Below are positions 25,438 through 33,274 of a stretch of 51,137 nucleotides of DNA, one piece after another. Location of the stretch: contig CAKQLR010000007.1 of assembly GCA_934254725.1 (NCBI GenBank), positions 1 through 51,137 of the forward strand, in the 5' to 3' direction. Position 1 is the stretch's first letter; each line of letters starts with the position of its first letter. The notes under the pieces were generated by a model that saw only the letters and a program-made list of their open reading frames with translations, was not told the DNA's origin and made no database searches. The DNA is from an uncultured Clostridia bacterium (GTDB lineage Bacteria; Bacillota; Clostridia; Christensenellales; Borkfalkiaceae). Position numbers and translations under genes: made by a program.

Positions 25438-27111
25438 ATGGCGGAATTTTTGACGTTGAAGAAATCCAACTGCAAGAATTGCTATAAGTGTATCAGGTAT
25501 TGCCCTGTGAAATCTATAAGATTTTCGGGCAACCAGGCGCATATTATCGGTAACGAATGTATTTTGTGCGGGCGTTGTTTCGTAGTCTGCCCGCAACACG
25601 CAAAACAGATTGTAGACGAAACCGAAAAGGTAAAAGTATTGATTCAATCGGGCGCGCCGGTGTACGTAAGCATTGCGCCGTCCTTTATTGCAAACTATCC
25701 TGGCACGGGAATAAACGGAATAAAAAAGGCTTTAAAACAACTCGGCTTTACCGACGTCGAAGAAACCGCCGTCGGCGCGACGATTGTAAAAACCGAATAC
25801 GAAAAAATGCTTTCCGAAAAAACGAGAGATGTGCTTATTTCCTCCTGTTGTCATTCGGTGAATTTGCTTATTCAGAAGTATTTCCCGTCGCTTTTACCCC
25901 TGCTTGCGGACGTTATGTCGCCTATGCAGGCGCATTGTTCCAAAATAAAGAGGGAACACCCCGAAGCCAAAACCGTTTTTATCGGACCGTGCGTGGCGAA
26001 AAAAGACGAAGCTCAGTATTACTCGGGCATTGTGGACGCCGTTCTTACGTTTGAAGATTTAACCGATTGGCTCAAAGAAAAAGGAATAGAAATAGAGCGT
26101 GATTTGGATTCGAATGAAAACAGTCGCGCGCGTTTCTTTCCCACTACGGGCGGGGTTCTGAAAACGATGGAGAAAGCCGAAGAGGATTATACCTATCTTG
26201 CCGTCGACGGCGTGGATAACTGCATTGCTACGTTGAAAGATATAGAGAACGGAAACGTTCATAAATGTTTTGTGGAAATGTCTGCTTGTGCGGGCAGCTG
26301 TATCGGCGGACCCGTTATGGAAAATCACCGTTCGCCCGTCAGGGATTATCAGGCAGTAGCCAAATACGCGGGCAAAAAGGACTTCGACGTCAGTCAGCCC
26401 GATTCGCTTGATCTGAAAAAACATTTCGACCCGATAGAGAGAAGAAACGGTATACCTTCCGAAGCTGAAATTTTGGAAATACTAAAAAAAATGGGCAAAA
26501 ACAAGCCCGAGGACGAATTGAATTGCGGCTCGTGCGGGTACGATACCTGCCGCGAAAAAGCAATTGCCATTTATCACGGAAAAGCGGAAATATCCATGTG
26601 TCTGCCCTTCCTTAAAGAGAAGGCGGAAAGTTTTTCCGATTGCATAGTTTCAAACACGCCTAACGCTTTGATCGTAGTAAACGAAGCGTTGGAAGTACAG
26701 CAAATAAATCCCTCGGCTCGCAAGATACTGAATATCCGTTACAGTTCGGACGTTCTCGGCGACCAGGTAGTAAGAATAATGGACCCCCAGCCGTTCCTGG
26801 AAGTACTCGGAAGCAAACGCAGTATCAGAAACCGTAAAACTTTCCTTGCGGAATACGACAAGTTCGTGGAGCAAACGATTATTTACGACGCGAACTACCA
26901 TATGCTTTTGTGTATCATGAGGGATATTACCGAGCAGGAACACGAGAGGGAAAAACGCGAAAAATTGCGCAATCAGACGGTGGAAACCGCGGATAACGTA
27001 GTAGATAAACAAATGAGAATCGTTCAGGAAATCGCGTCGTTGCTCGGCGAAACCGCCGCGGAAACGAAGATAGCTTTAACGAAACTGAAGGAGAGTATAT
27101 CCGATGAATAA
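25438..27111 (+). CDS. hydS: Sensory [FeFe] hydrogenase with PAS domain (group C type)
   Basis: 557 residues. Order: two [4Fe-4S] ferredoxin motifs (~12-22 and ~41-51), an H-cluster domain (~70-330), a four-Cys Fe-S segment CGSCGYDTC plus C (~363-388), a PAS domain (~400-500) and a C-terminal helical coiled-coil (~505-557) with no kinase. H-cluster motifs are ISSCCHSV (L1, ~135-142), FIGPCVAKK (L2, ~181-189) and EMSACAGSCIGGP (L3, ~280-292). L1 has His where catalytic enzymes have Pro, but keeps both Cys, including the one that relays protons in CpI-like enzymes. Such PAS-linked hydrogenases (groups C1-C3) are thought to sense H2 or redox, and the C3 subgroup sits beside phosphatases. The next gene, a SpoIIE phosphatase, overlaps it by 8 bp. 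ATG 25438 is six bases after GGGAGGG. Confidence 0.88.
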   Translation: MAEFLTLKKSNCKNCYKCIRYCPVKSIRFSGNQAHIIGNECILCGRCFVVCPQHAKQIVDETEKVKVLIQSGAPVYVSIAPSFIANYPGTGINGIKKALKQLGFTDVEETAVGATIVKTEYEKMLSEKTRDVLISSCCHSVNLLIQKYFPSLLPLLADVMSPMQAHCSKIKREHPEAKTVFIGPCVAKKDEAQYYSGIVDAVLTFEDLTDWLKEKGIEIERDLDSNENSRARFFPTTGGVLKTMEKAEEDYTYLAVDGVDNCIATLKDIENGNVHKCFVEMSACAGSCIGGPVMENHRSPVRDYQAVAKYAGKKDFDVSQPDSLDLKKHFDPIERRNGIPSEAEILEILKKMGKNKPEDELNCGSCGYDTCREKAIAIYHGKAEISMCLPFLKEKAESFSDCIVSNTPNALIVVNEALEVQQINPSARKILNIRYSSDVLGDQVVRIMDPQPFLEVLGSKRSIRNRKTFLAEYDKFVEQTIIYDANYHMLLCIMRDITEQEHEREKREKLRNQTVETADNVVDKQMRIVQEIASLLGETAAETKIALTKLKESISDE

Positions 27112-28276
27112 TCTTTGTGCGGATATCGGATACAAAAGCATAAATCATTTCGGAGAGCAACTTTGCGGAGATCACGTTGACGTTGTGGAACAGAGCGAAG
27201 ATTCTACCGTAATAGTACTGGCAGACGGGCTCGGCAGCGGCGTCAAGGCAAGCATATTGTCGACTTTGACAAGCAAAATTATTTCCACGATGATGTCGGA
27301 AGGGTTATCTCTTTCCGATTGCGTGGAAACCATTGCTCAAACGCTTCCGATCTGCTCCGTAAGAGGAGTTGCTTACTCCACGTTCACGATTATGAATATA
27401 GTCGAGAATCGCGAAATGGAGCTGATTCAATACGATAACCCCATGACGATAGTACTCCGCAACGGGCAGAATTACGAATACCCGAAAACCGAAATGAATA
27501 TCGACGGAAAAAAGATATATCATTCGATTATAAAATTGCAGGAGGACGACGTTTTTATTTCCGTAAGCGACGGTTGTCCGCATGCGGGTATAGGTCTTGC
27601 TTATAACTTCGGGTGGAAGCGCGAAGAAATTATAGATTTTATGATCGCGGCGACTGCGGGAGGATATTCCGCAAAAACGCTTTCCACAATTTTGATAGAA
27701 GAGGTAGATAAACTTTACGGGCATAAGCCGGGCGACGACGCCACTGCGTGCGTTATAAAAATAAAAAAGCGCGTTCCGATGAGCATTTTGTTCGGACCGC
27801 CCAGGGACAGAGACGACGCTAACCGTATGATGGCGTTATTCTTTGCGAAAGAAGGGAAACACATAGTTTGCGGCGGTACTACTTCTTCCATCGTTGCCAA
27901 ATATCTCGGTAAAAAGGTGGAAGTAGGCATAAATTTCGAGCGTTCGGATATCCCGCCGATCGCGAAAATAGAAGGCGTGGACCTTGTTACCGAAGGCGTT
28001 ATTACCATGAACAGGGTTGTGGAATACGCCCACGACGCTATAGGCGAAAATAAACTTTACGAAAAATGGAGTTTCGGGCACGACGGCGCGTCGTTGATAT
28101 GCCAGATGCTGTTTGAAGAAGCGACGGATATCAATTTTTACGTCGGCAGGGCGATAAACCCCGCGCACCAAAACCCGGACTTACCGATAAATTTCAATAT
28201 AAAAATGAATCTTGTAGAAGACTTGTCCGCTTGCCTTAAAAAAATGGGCAAACGTATTATAGTCAGTTATTTCTAA
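27104..28276 (+). CDS. SpoIIE/PP2C-like phosphatase linked to the sensory hydrogenase
   Basis: 390 residues. The N-terminal ~225 residues are a PP2C/SpoIIE phosphatase: VLADGLGSGVKAS (metal-binding Asp), VAYSTFTIM, VFISVSDGCPHAGIG (second metal Asp) and PGDDATACV. It would dephosphorylate Ser/Thr on a partner such as an anti-anti-sigma factor. The C-terminal ~160 residues (from ~GPPRDRDDANRMM) form a separate domain not recognised here: Gly-rich GGTTSSIVAKYLGKK then mixed alpha/beta. The start overlaps hydS by 8 bp, so the two are made together. It has no N-terminal receiver, so its input is probably the hydrogenase. Likely regulated by H2/redox through HydS, which is inference. Confidence 0.85.
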   Translation: MNNLCADIGYKSINHFGEQLCGDHVDVVEQSEDSTVIVLADGLGSGVKASILSTLTSKIISTMMSEGLSLSDCVETIAQTLPICSVRGVAYSTFTIMNIVENREMELIQYDNPMTIVLRNGQNYEYPKTEMNIDGKKIYHSIIKLQEDDVFISVSDGCPHAGIGLAYNFGWKREEIIDFMIAATAGGYSAKTLSTILIEEVDKLYGHKPGDDATACVIKIKKRVPMSILFGPPRDRDDANRMMALFFAKEGKHIVCGGTTSSIVAKYLGKKVEVGINFERSDIPPIAKIEGVDLVTEGVITMNRVVEYAHDAIGENKLYEKWSFGHDGASLICQMLFEEATDINFYVGRAINPAHQNPDLPINFNIKMNLVEDLSACLKKMGKRIIVSYF

Positions 28277-28289
28277 ACGGAGCTGCCAT

Positions 28290-29711
28290 ATGAGAAAATT
28301 CGACACAAAAGTACAACACCTGAAATACAAAGTTTTGCGTGAGGTGGCAAAACAGGCATGGGCGGATACCTTGCAGGAAAACATTCTGGATATTCCTAAA
28401 ATGATTGTGCCCGGAAAAAAACCGACGATGCGTTGCTGCGTCTATAAAGAGCGCGCTATTTTAGCCGAAAGGGTTAAACTTGCAATGGGCGGCAATATGA
28501 AAAACCCCAACGTTATAGAAGTTATAGATATCGCCTGCGACGAATGCCCTATGGGCGGGTACGAAGTTACCAGCGCTTGCCGCGGCTGTCTTGCTCACCG
28601 CTGCGAGGACGTTTGCAAATTCGGCGCGATTACGTTCGACGAAAAACATGAAGCGCATATAGATAAAGATAAATGTAAAGAGTGCGGCGCATGTTCAAAG
28701 GTGTGCCCGTACAGCGCTATTCATAACTATAAACGCCCGTGCGAAACCGCTTGTAAGGTAAAAGCTATAAAGATGGGCGACGAAAAGCAGGCGAGCATAG
28801 ACAACTCCAAGTGTATATCCTGCGGCGCATGCGTTTACGCTTGTCCTTTCGGCGCAATTACGGATAAATCTTATATTCTTAACGTAATAGATATGCTGAA
28901 GGGAAGCCACGGCAACCAGCATTATAAAATTTATGCGATCGTTGCTCCTTCTATTTCAAGTCAGTTTACGTATGCAAAACTCGGGCAGGTAATTACCGGT
29001 CTTAAGAAGCTCGGCTTCCACACGGTTATAGAAGCTGCTCTCGGCGCGGATATGGTAGCGCAGGCGGAGTCCAAAGAACTTGCCGAAAAGGGCTTTTTAA
29101 CAAGCTCCTGCTGCCCTGCATTCGTCAATTATATAGAGAAGAATTTCCCCGATTTGCTTAAATTCGTTTCCCATAACCTTTCGCCTATGGCAGCGATATC
29201 CAAGTATATTAAAGAGCATGAGGAAAACGCTAAAATCGTATTCATCGGACCTTGTACCGCGAAGAAGATGGAAATTCAGAAGGAAAAAGTTAAACCTTAC
29301 GTGGATTCCGTTTTAACGTTTGAAGAGTTGCAGGCGCTTTTCGACAGCCGCGAAATAGATATAACCACGCTTGAAGAGGACGTCCTCGACAACGCGTCGT
29401 ATTTCGGAAGAATATTCGCCCGCAGCGGAGGACTTTCGGACGCCGTTGCCGAAGGCATTAAAGAACAAAATCTCGAGTTCGTTTTAAAACCGTGCGCTTG
29501 TGACGGTATAGAACAGTGCCGCGTAGCGCTGTTGCAAAAGAAGGTAGGAAAACTTCAGGCAAACTTCATCGAAGGTATGGCGTGCGTCGGCGGATGTATC
29601 GGCGGCGCGGGATGTCTTACGCACGGTGAAAAGAACAAAGCGGAAGTAGATAAATACGGCGAGGAAGCGCTTGAAAAAACCATAGCGGATGCCGTCTCTT
29701 TGTTGAAATAG
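28290..29711 (+). CDS. [FeFe] hydrogenase, group B-type (monomeric)
   Basis: 473 residues. Its N-terminal half carries several cysteine groups: CDECP, CRGC...CEDVC (~97-109) and two ferredoxin-type sets (C129/132/135/139 and C175/178/181/185), for three or four [4Fe-4S] clusters. The H-cluster motifs are FLTSSCCPAFVN (L1, ~269-280), FIGPCTAKKMEIQ (L2, ~318-330) and MACVGGCIGGAGC (L3, ~430-442), the L1-L3 pattern of group B hydrogenases such as CpIII. It would evolve or take up H2, exchanging electrons with ferredoxin. It lies 13 bp after the phosphatase gene, with a CGGAG ribosome site, and is closed by a strong terminator. Being in the sensor operon, it is probably the metabolic output of that system. 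Confidence 0.9.
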   Translation: MRKFDTKVQHLKYKVLREVAKQAWADTLQENILDIPKMIVPGKKPTMRCCVYKERAILAERVKLAMGGNMKNPNVIEVIDIACDECPMGGYEVTSACRGCLAHRCEDVCKFGAITFDEKHEAHIDKDKCKECGACSKVCPYSAIHNYKRPCETACKVKAIKMGDEKQASIDNSKCISCGACVYACPFGAITDKSYILNVIDMLKGSHGNQHYKIYAIVAPSISSQFTYAKLGQVITGLKKLGFHTVIEAALGADMVAQAESKELAEKGFLTSSCCPAFVNYIEKNFPDLLKFVSHNLSPMAAISKYIKEHEENAKIVFIGPCTAKKMEIQKEKVKPYVDSVLTFEELQALFDSREIDITTLEEDVLDNASYFGRIFARSGGLSDAVAEGIKEQNLEFVLKPCACDGIEQCRVALLQKKVGKLQANFIEGMACVGGCIGGAGCLTHGEKNKAEVDKYGEEALEKTIADAVSLLK

Positions 29712-29718
29712 TTTTTAT

Positions 29719-29757
29719 AATTCCGGCTGTCCGTAAACGCGGACGGTCGGAATTTTT
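29719..29757 (+). terminator. Terminator of the hydrogenase cluster
   Basis: The arm at 29719-29733 (AATTCCGGCTGTCCG) pairs with that at 29740-29754, with a 6-nt loop and a TTTTTT run. It directly follows the group B hydrogenase. Confidence 0.9.
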
Positions 29758-29860
29758 TATACGATAAAAATAAAAAGCCGCCTTTATCGCAGAAAAACGC
29801 CACGAAATATATTTCTCGTATTGCAAGAGACTTTTTGTTTTGCAACTGCAAAAATCGTGT

Positions 29861-29894
29861 TAAAAAATGAGCTCGGTTTTATACCGAGCTCATT
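29861..29894 (-). terminator. Terminator of the thiamine transporter gene
   Basis: A perfect 12-bp stem (29866-29877 with 29883-29894, 5-nt loop). On the - strand it is followed by TTTTTTAAC. It lies about 70 bp after the thiT stop. Confidence 0.85.
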
Positions 29895-29965
29895 TATAGT
29901 TTAACTTTCAAACTTCGGAGCGCATTTCACGGGCGCCCTTTTTGTTTGTTCCGCTGTTTTGACCG

Positions 29966-31078
29966 TTAACCCTTTCTTTCGGACGAAGCATTTAAAACGG
30001 TTTTAACGAACGTTTTGGAGCTGAAAACGAGCACGCCTACGACGATGGCGATTGCAATATCGGGCAGAACATATCCCGCCTGATAGATAAGGCTGTACAG
30101 GAACGGGCTTTGTCCCTCGGGTGCGAACGCGCCGAACGCAAATACGCCCGAAAGATAGTGCATAACAAATCTGCAAAGCCCCGCAACTACGCCGCCGAGG
30201 GCAAATTTCCATCTGTCGCTTAAAGTGCCGACGTTAGCGAAAATTCCCGCAAGACCTATGCATGCGAACGCTAAGGGGTAATCGAGCAAGAACTGCGCGG
30301 GATGGATGATGTACGGATCCTGTATAGCTTGCAGCAGTCCGTAAATCGCCCCTGCGAAAGCGCCTTTTTTGCATCCGAACATATAAGAGTAAATCATAAG
30401 GGGGAGAAGCGAAGCTATCGTAATTGAGCCGCCCTGAGGCATTTTAATTATTCTTAAGTAAGAGAGAGCGAAGCTCAAAGCTATGCAGATAGCCGCGTAC
30501 GATATTGATTTTGTGGTAAATCCGCTTTCACTGCCTCTGTCGGAAAGGAATGCCGCGGCGAGTACCGCGCCGAACGCGAGAACGGAAGCCACGTATAAAG
30601 CTATGCTTTTAACGTCGTCGTTGGTAAGCCAGTTCATTTCTGCGCCTTTGCCGTTAGCAAAACGGATGCCCATAAATACGAGAACGACAATTACCGCCGC
30701 GCCGGAAGCAATTCCCGATATAAGTCTTGTAGTTTTGTCGTTTTTGAAATAAAGCAGAACCGCGCTGGCAGCTATAACGAGAATGGCAGCAAGTAAGGGG
30801 TAGAAAAGGTCTTTTACAAACGCGTCATCCTGTTTGTTTTCTACAAAGCCGAAAATCAGGAACGTAATACCGACGGCGGCTGCATAGAGAATTGCTATAA
30901 TAAGCGACCTTTTTGCTATAAGCGGTCTTTTTTCTTTCTTAGAAACGAAAAAGACAACTAAAAATGCGATAATCATGGCTAACGTGAGCCATATGCACAC
31001 GGCACGTACGATGTCGTGCGGGGTGTCGAACGAGAAAGGATAGAGCACAATCTTGTTCGCCAGTAAAGCGGTTGACAT
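29966..31078 (-). CDS. thiT: Energy-coupled thiamine transporter ThiT with N-terminal extension
   Basis: 370 residues. ThiT is the substrate-binding membrane (S) component of an ECF transporter that takes up thiamine with shared EcfAAT proteins, which are not encoded here. The C-terminal ~190 residues match ThiT: ISYAAICIALSFALSYLRI, PQGGSITIASLLPLMIYSYMFG, and the HPAQFLLDYPLAFACIGLAG segment with the substrate-contacting aromatic/polar residues. The N-terminal ~185 residues add five or six helices not found in normal ThiT (~180-200 aa). I chose ATG 31078 because AAAGGAGG (31084-31091) is ideal for it and the longer ORF would begin in the riboswitch terminator. Controlled by the TPP riboswitch at 31123-31237. 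Confidence 0.9.
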   Translation of the reverse strand: MSTALLANKIVLYPFSFDTPHDIVRAVCIWLTLAMIIAFLVVFFVSKKEKRPLIAKRSLIIAILYAAAVGITFLIFGFVENKQDDAFVKDLFYPLLAAILVIAASAVLLYFKNDKTTRLISGIASGAAVIVVLVFMGIRFANGKGAEMNWLTNDDVKSIALYVASVLAFGAVLAAAFLSDRGSESGFTTKSISYAAICIALSFALSYLRIIKMPQGGSITIASLLPLMIYSYMFGCKKGAFAGAIYGLLQAIQDPYIIHPAQFLLDYPLAFACIGLAGIFANVGTLSDRWKFALGGVVAGLCRFVMHYLSGVFAFGAFAPEGQSPFLYSLIYQAGYVLPDIAIAIVVGVLVFSSKTFVKTVLNASSERKG

Positions 31079-31083
31079 AAAAT

Positions 31084-31091
31084 CCTCCTTT
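31084..31091 (-). promoter_or_regulatory. Ribosome binding site that fixes the thiT start
   Basis: AAAGGAGG on the - strand, five bases before the ATG at 31078. Expression is also gated by the terminator upstream (31123-31152). Confidence 0.8.
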
Positions 31092-31122
31092 GGAATCCTG
31101 CGATTCCTTAGGGGCAAAATAA

Positions 31123-31237
31123 AAGCCCCTGTCTGAAATTAAGAAGGGGCTTAATAATACGGATTTTTCCCCTACAAGCATTATCTTGTCAGGTTCAATG
31201 GGTATAATCTCAGCAAGGAAAGTTACAAGCACCCCTG
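31123..31237 (-). ncRNA. TPP (THI-box) riboswitch with terminator
   Basis: On the - strand from 31237: GGGGTGCTTG, then GCTGAGA, TACCC, GAACCTGA, then ATAATGCTTGTAGGGGAAAA. These are the consensus blocks of the thiamine pyrophosphate aptamer (about 31165-31237). It is followed by AAGCCCCT (31145-31152), a loop, AGGGGCTT (31123-31130) and a T-rich run, an intrinsic terminator. High TPP would stop transcription before thiT. Confidence 0.95.
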
Positions 31238-31296
31238 TCACGTTGCTATTCTACATAATTTTTTTTGCTTTGTCAACTGTTTTGGCAAATTAAAGT

Positions 31297-31671
31297 TTAC
31301 TTTTTTATGTTCACGCAGATAACGCCCGCAAGTCCGCCGGCTACAAGCCCGTAAATAATCTCTAATACGGTGCCGAAGCCGAAAGTCAGTCCGCCGGAAA
31401 TCAAGCCGAAAAGCAAATAGGTGATTATTATAAGTGAAAGACCGGTTATCGCGCCCTTAATAAGACCTTTTTCGCCGTTTACGGCAAACGGGCACGCTAT
31501 GCAAACGGATACCAACTTTATTACGCCGTTAATTATTATTATGACTTGTTGCGGAATAACAACGAATTTCAGTACGAACGCAAAAATCAATATCATTGCA
31601 AGGCACGCGCCAAGCCCTATCAGCAGCCCCTTTACAAGGGAAAGAAAAAAATTGTTGTTTATGTTTTCCAT
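31297..31671 (-). CDS. Small four-helix membrane protein, TIGR04086/YrzE-like
   Basis: 124 residues. Four membrane helices (about 12-33, 43-65, 70-93, 97-118) with almost no soluble part; Gly-rich helices and a short KGLIKGAITG loop. The size and helix pattern resemble the TIGR04086 (YrzE / DUF3792-type) family of Firmicutes, but this is recognition by pattern only. Function unknown. The neighbours are the thiamine transporter and a lipoprotein, neither of which gives a clear hint. A run of GGCG in front of ATG 31671 is the likely ribosome site. Confidence 0.6.
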   Translation of the reverse strand: MENINNNFFLSLVKGLLIGLGACLAMILIFAFVLKFVVIPQQVIIIINGVIKLVSVCIACPFAVNGEKGLIKGAITGLSLIIITYLLFGLISGGLTFGFGTVLEIIYGLVAGGLAGVICVNIKK

Positions 31672-31823
31672 AATCGCCTCCGTATTTTTATACTATGGCG
31701 AAAAGTCTGTTTTTAGAACCCGGCGGCGGTGACAATATATTTTAGATAATGATAAGAATAGGAATACCACCCGCGAAAAACGGATTTTTTCCGCAAGGAA
31801 CGGGGCGAATAGAGAAATAATAA

Positions 31824-32699
31824 TTATTCTTCTTCCGACGAATTCGGGTACTCGTCTGCGGAGGCATCTTCGCTATCGCTTGCGGAAGTGCTGTCGTCAG
31901 AAGAGATATCTTCCGAGGAAGAGTTGTCATCTGAAGTGGTGTCGCTTGCGGTAGAATCATCGTTGCCGCTATCAGATTTTTTGGTTAAAAGGTCGTAATT
32001 CGCAATCGTGAATACGGCGTTTACACCGCTGTCAATCATTTCTCCGCCCGAAGAACTATCTCCCGAGGTGCTGTCACCCGAAGAAGTACTTTCGCTTGCA
32101 GAAGCGTTATCGCCTGCGTCCTCTAAGAAATTTACGCCTTCAACGCTTTCGGTAGATGAATCCTCGGTGGAAGAATCTTCGCTCGAAGAATCTGAGGTTT
32201 TCGTTGTGAAGAAAGCAAGCTGAACGTATACGTCGCCCTTTTTAAGCGCCATGCACAGCTTACCCGTTTTTGTTTTCAACATTACGTCGTAGAAATCCCA
32301 GGTAAAAGCTTCGTGGTAGGCGTCAAAACCCGCGGCTTTGAGCGATTGAACGTATCTGTCCATATCTTCCATGCTGTTTAACGTGCCGAGGTTGGAATAG
32401 CTTTTCTTGTCTCCGTTTTCCTCGTAATAACCCTTTGCAAAGTTTACGAGGTAGTCCGGCTGGACGAACGCGTCGTCAAGATTGCCGTTCACCCACTCGT
32501 CGGTTATCTGACCGTTACCGAGCAGCGGGTTGGTGAAATCGTCAAAGTGTTCCATTATATAAGAAATACCTTTTAAAGTTGCGTTCAGCTTCCTTGCAAG
32601 CTCTTCAAGGTCGTTGACGAACTGTTCGCAAGACGTCATGGAGAATGCAAGAACTATTGCGCTTATCACGCACACGATTTTAGATATAATCTTTTTCAT
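31824..32699 (-). CDS. Lipoprotein with acidic Ser-rich tail
   Basis: 291 residues. The N-terminal signal ends in a lipobox SMTSC at ~27. The middle (~30-165) contains helical and mixed parts (NDLEELARKLNATL; YEENGDKKSYSNLGTLNSMEDM). The last ~125 residues are low complexity: Ser, Asp, Glu, Thr and Gly repeats (SSEDSSTEDSSTES, SGDSTSGDSSSGG). Such tails may form a flexible spacer across the wall, but that does not reveal a role. No catalytic motif. A promoter-like pair (TTGCTT, 18 bp, TAGAAT) lies at 32728-32757. Confidence 0.7.
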   Translation of the reverse strand: MKKIISKIVCVISAIVLAFSMTSCEQFVNDLEELARKLNATLKGISYIMEHFDDFTNPLLGNGQITDEWVNGNLDDAFVQPDYLVNFAKGYYEENGDKKSYSNLGTLNSMEDMDRYVQSLKAAGFDAYHEAFTWDFYDVMLKTKTGKLCMALKKGDVYVQLAFFTTKTSDSSSEDSSTEDSSTESVEGVNFLEDAGDNASASESTSSGDSTSGDSSSGGEMIDSGVNAVFTIANYDLLTKKSDSGNDDSTASDTTSDDNSSSEDISSDDSTSASDSEDASADEYPNSSEEE

Positions 32700-32727
32700 A
32701 TGAGCCTCCTGTTTGCTGTTTTTCTTA

Positions 32728-32757
32728 ATTCTATCACTTTTCTATCATAAAAAGCAA
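32728..32757 (-). promoter_or_regulatory. Promoter of the Ser-rich lipoprotein gene
   Basis: On the - strand TTGCTT (32752-32757), 18 bp, TAGAAT (32728-32733), about 30 nt before the ATG. Confidence 0.45.
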
Positions 32758-32793
32758 GCATTTTAAGTAAAAAATTTCAGCCAGGATTTTTAT

Positions 32794-32825
32794 AAAAAAA
32801 ACGGCTCTCCGAAAAAGGAGAGCCG
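32794..32825 (-). terminator. Terminator after secG
   Basis: CGGCTCTCC (32802-32810) pairs with GGAGAGCCG (32817-32825); the - strand continues TTTTTTTT. It lies about 20 bp after the secG stop. Confidence 0.9.
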
Positions 32826-32843
32826 AAAGAAGCTTATATCGAA

Positions 32844-33134
32844 TTAGCCTTTAAGCAAGCCGATAACGAAGTATAATATGCAAAGAACGCCGATAATTAT
32901 AAGGCAAATAACGGTGAGCCTCTTTAATTTGCTGTCAAGCGTTTGCGATTTGTTTTTGCCGTAGAAAGTTTCGCTTTGACCGGTTATCGCGCTGATACCG
33001 TCCGAATTGGACTTCTGCATCATAACGACGACGATAACGAAAAGAGAACAAAGCACTATAAGCGCTATACAAACTATACTTAAGGTTACGTACAAGCCGT
33101 AAGACATTGCAAGCAATTGAGCTAAATTTGCCAT
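32844..33134 (-). CDS. secG: Preprotein translocase subunit SecG
   Basis: 96 residues. SecG is a small subunit of the SecYEG channel. Two membrane helices (about 8-40 and 72-95) flank a polar loop with SDGISAITGQSETFYGKNK, matching the conserved G-Q-S-E-x-F-x-G of SecG. I chose ATG 33134; a TTG four codons earlier would extend it. It follows the glycolytic genes on the same strand, a known arrangement, but has its own promoter at 33178-33206. Confidence 0.93.
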   Translation of the reverse strand: MANLAQLLAMSYGLYVTLSIVCIALIVLCSLFVIVVVMMQKSNSDGISAITGQSETFYGKNKSQTLDSKLKRLTVICLIIIGVLCILYFVIGLLKG

Positions 33135-33177
33135 AATTATTTCCAACCTATATTATTTTTATTTTTGATACTTATTC

Positions 33178-33206
33178 AGTATAACACATTGTAAACTAAT
33201 TTACAA
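33178..33206 (-). promoter_or_regulatory. Promoter of secG
   Basis: On the - strand TTGTAA (33201-33206), 17 bp, TATACT (33178-33183). It lies in the gap between gpmI and secG, about 44 nt before the SecG start. Confidence 0.6.
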
Positions 33207-33274
33207 GCATTTTTTCGGCTTTTACGCAAAAATGGGAATGAAAAATTTATTTTCCCTCCGTTTTTTTAATGGGC

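Noticed and set aside
31079..31117. Longer start of thiT
   Set aside because: It would lie in the riboswitch terminator; the ideal ribosome site precedes ATG 31078.
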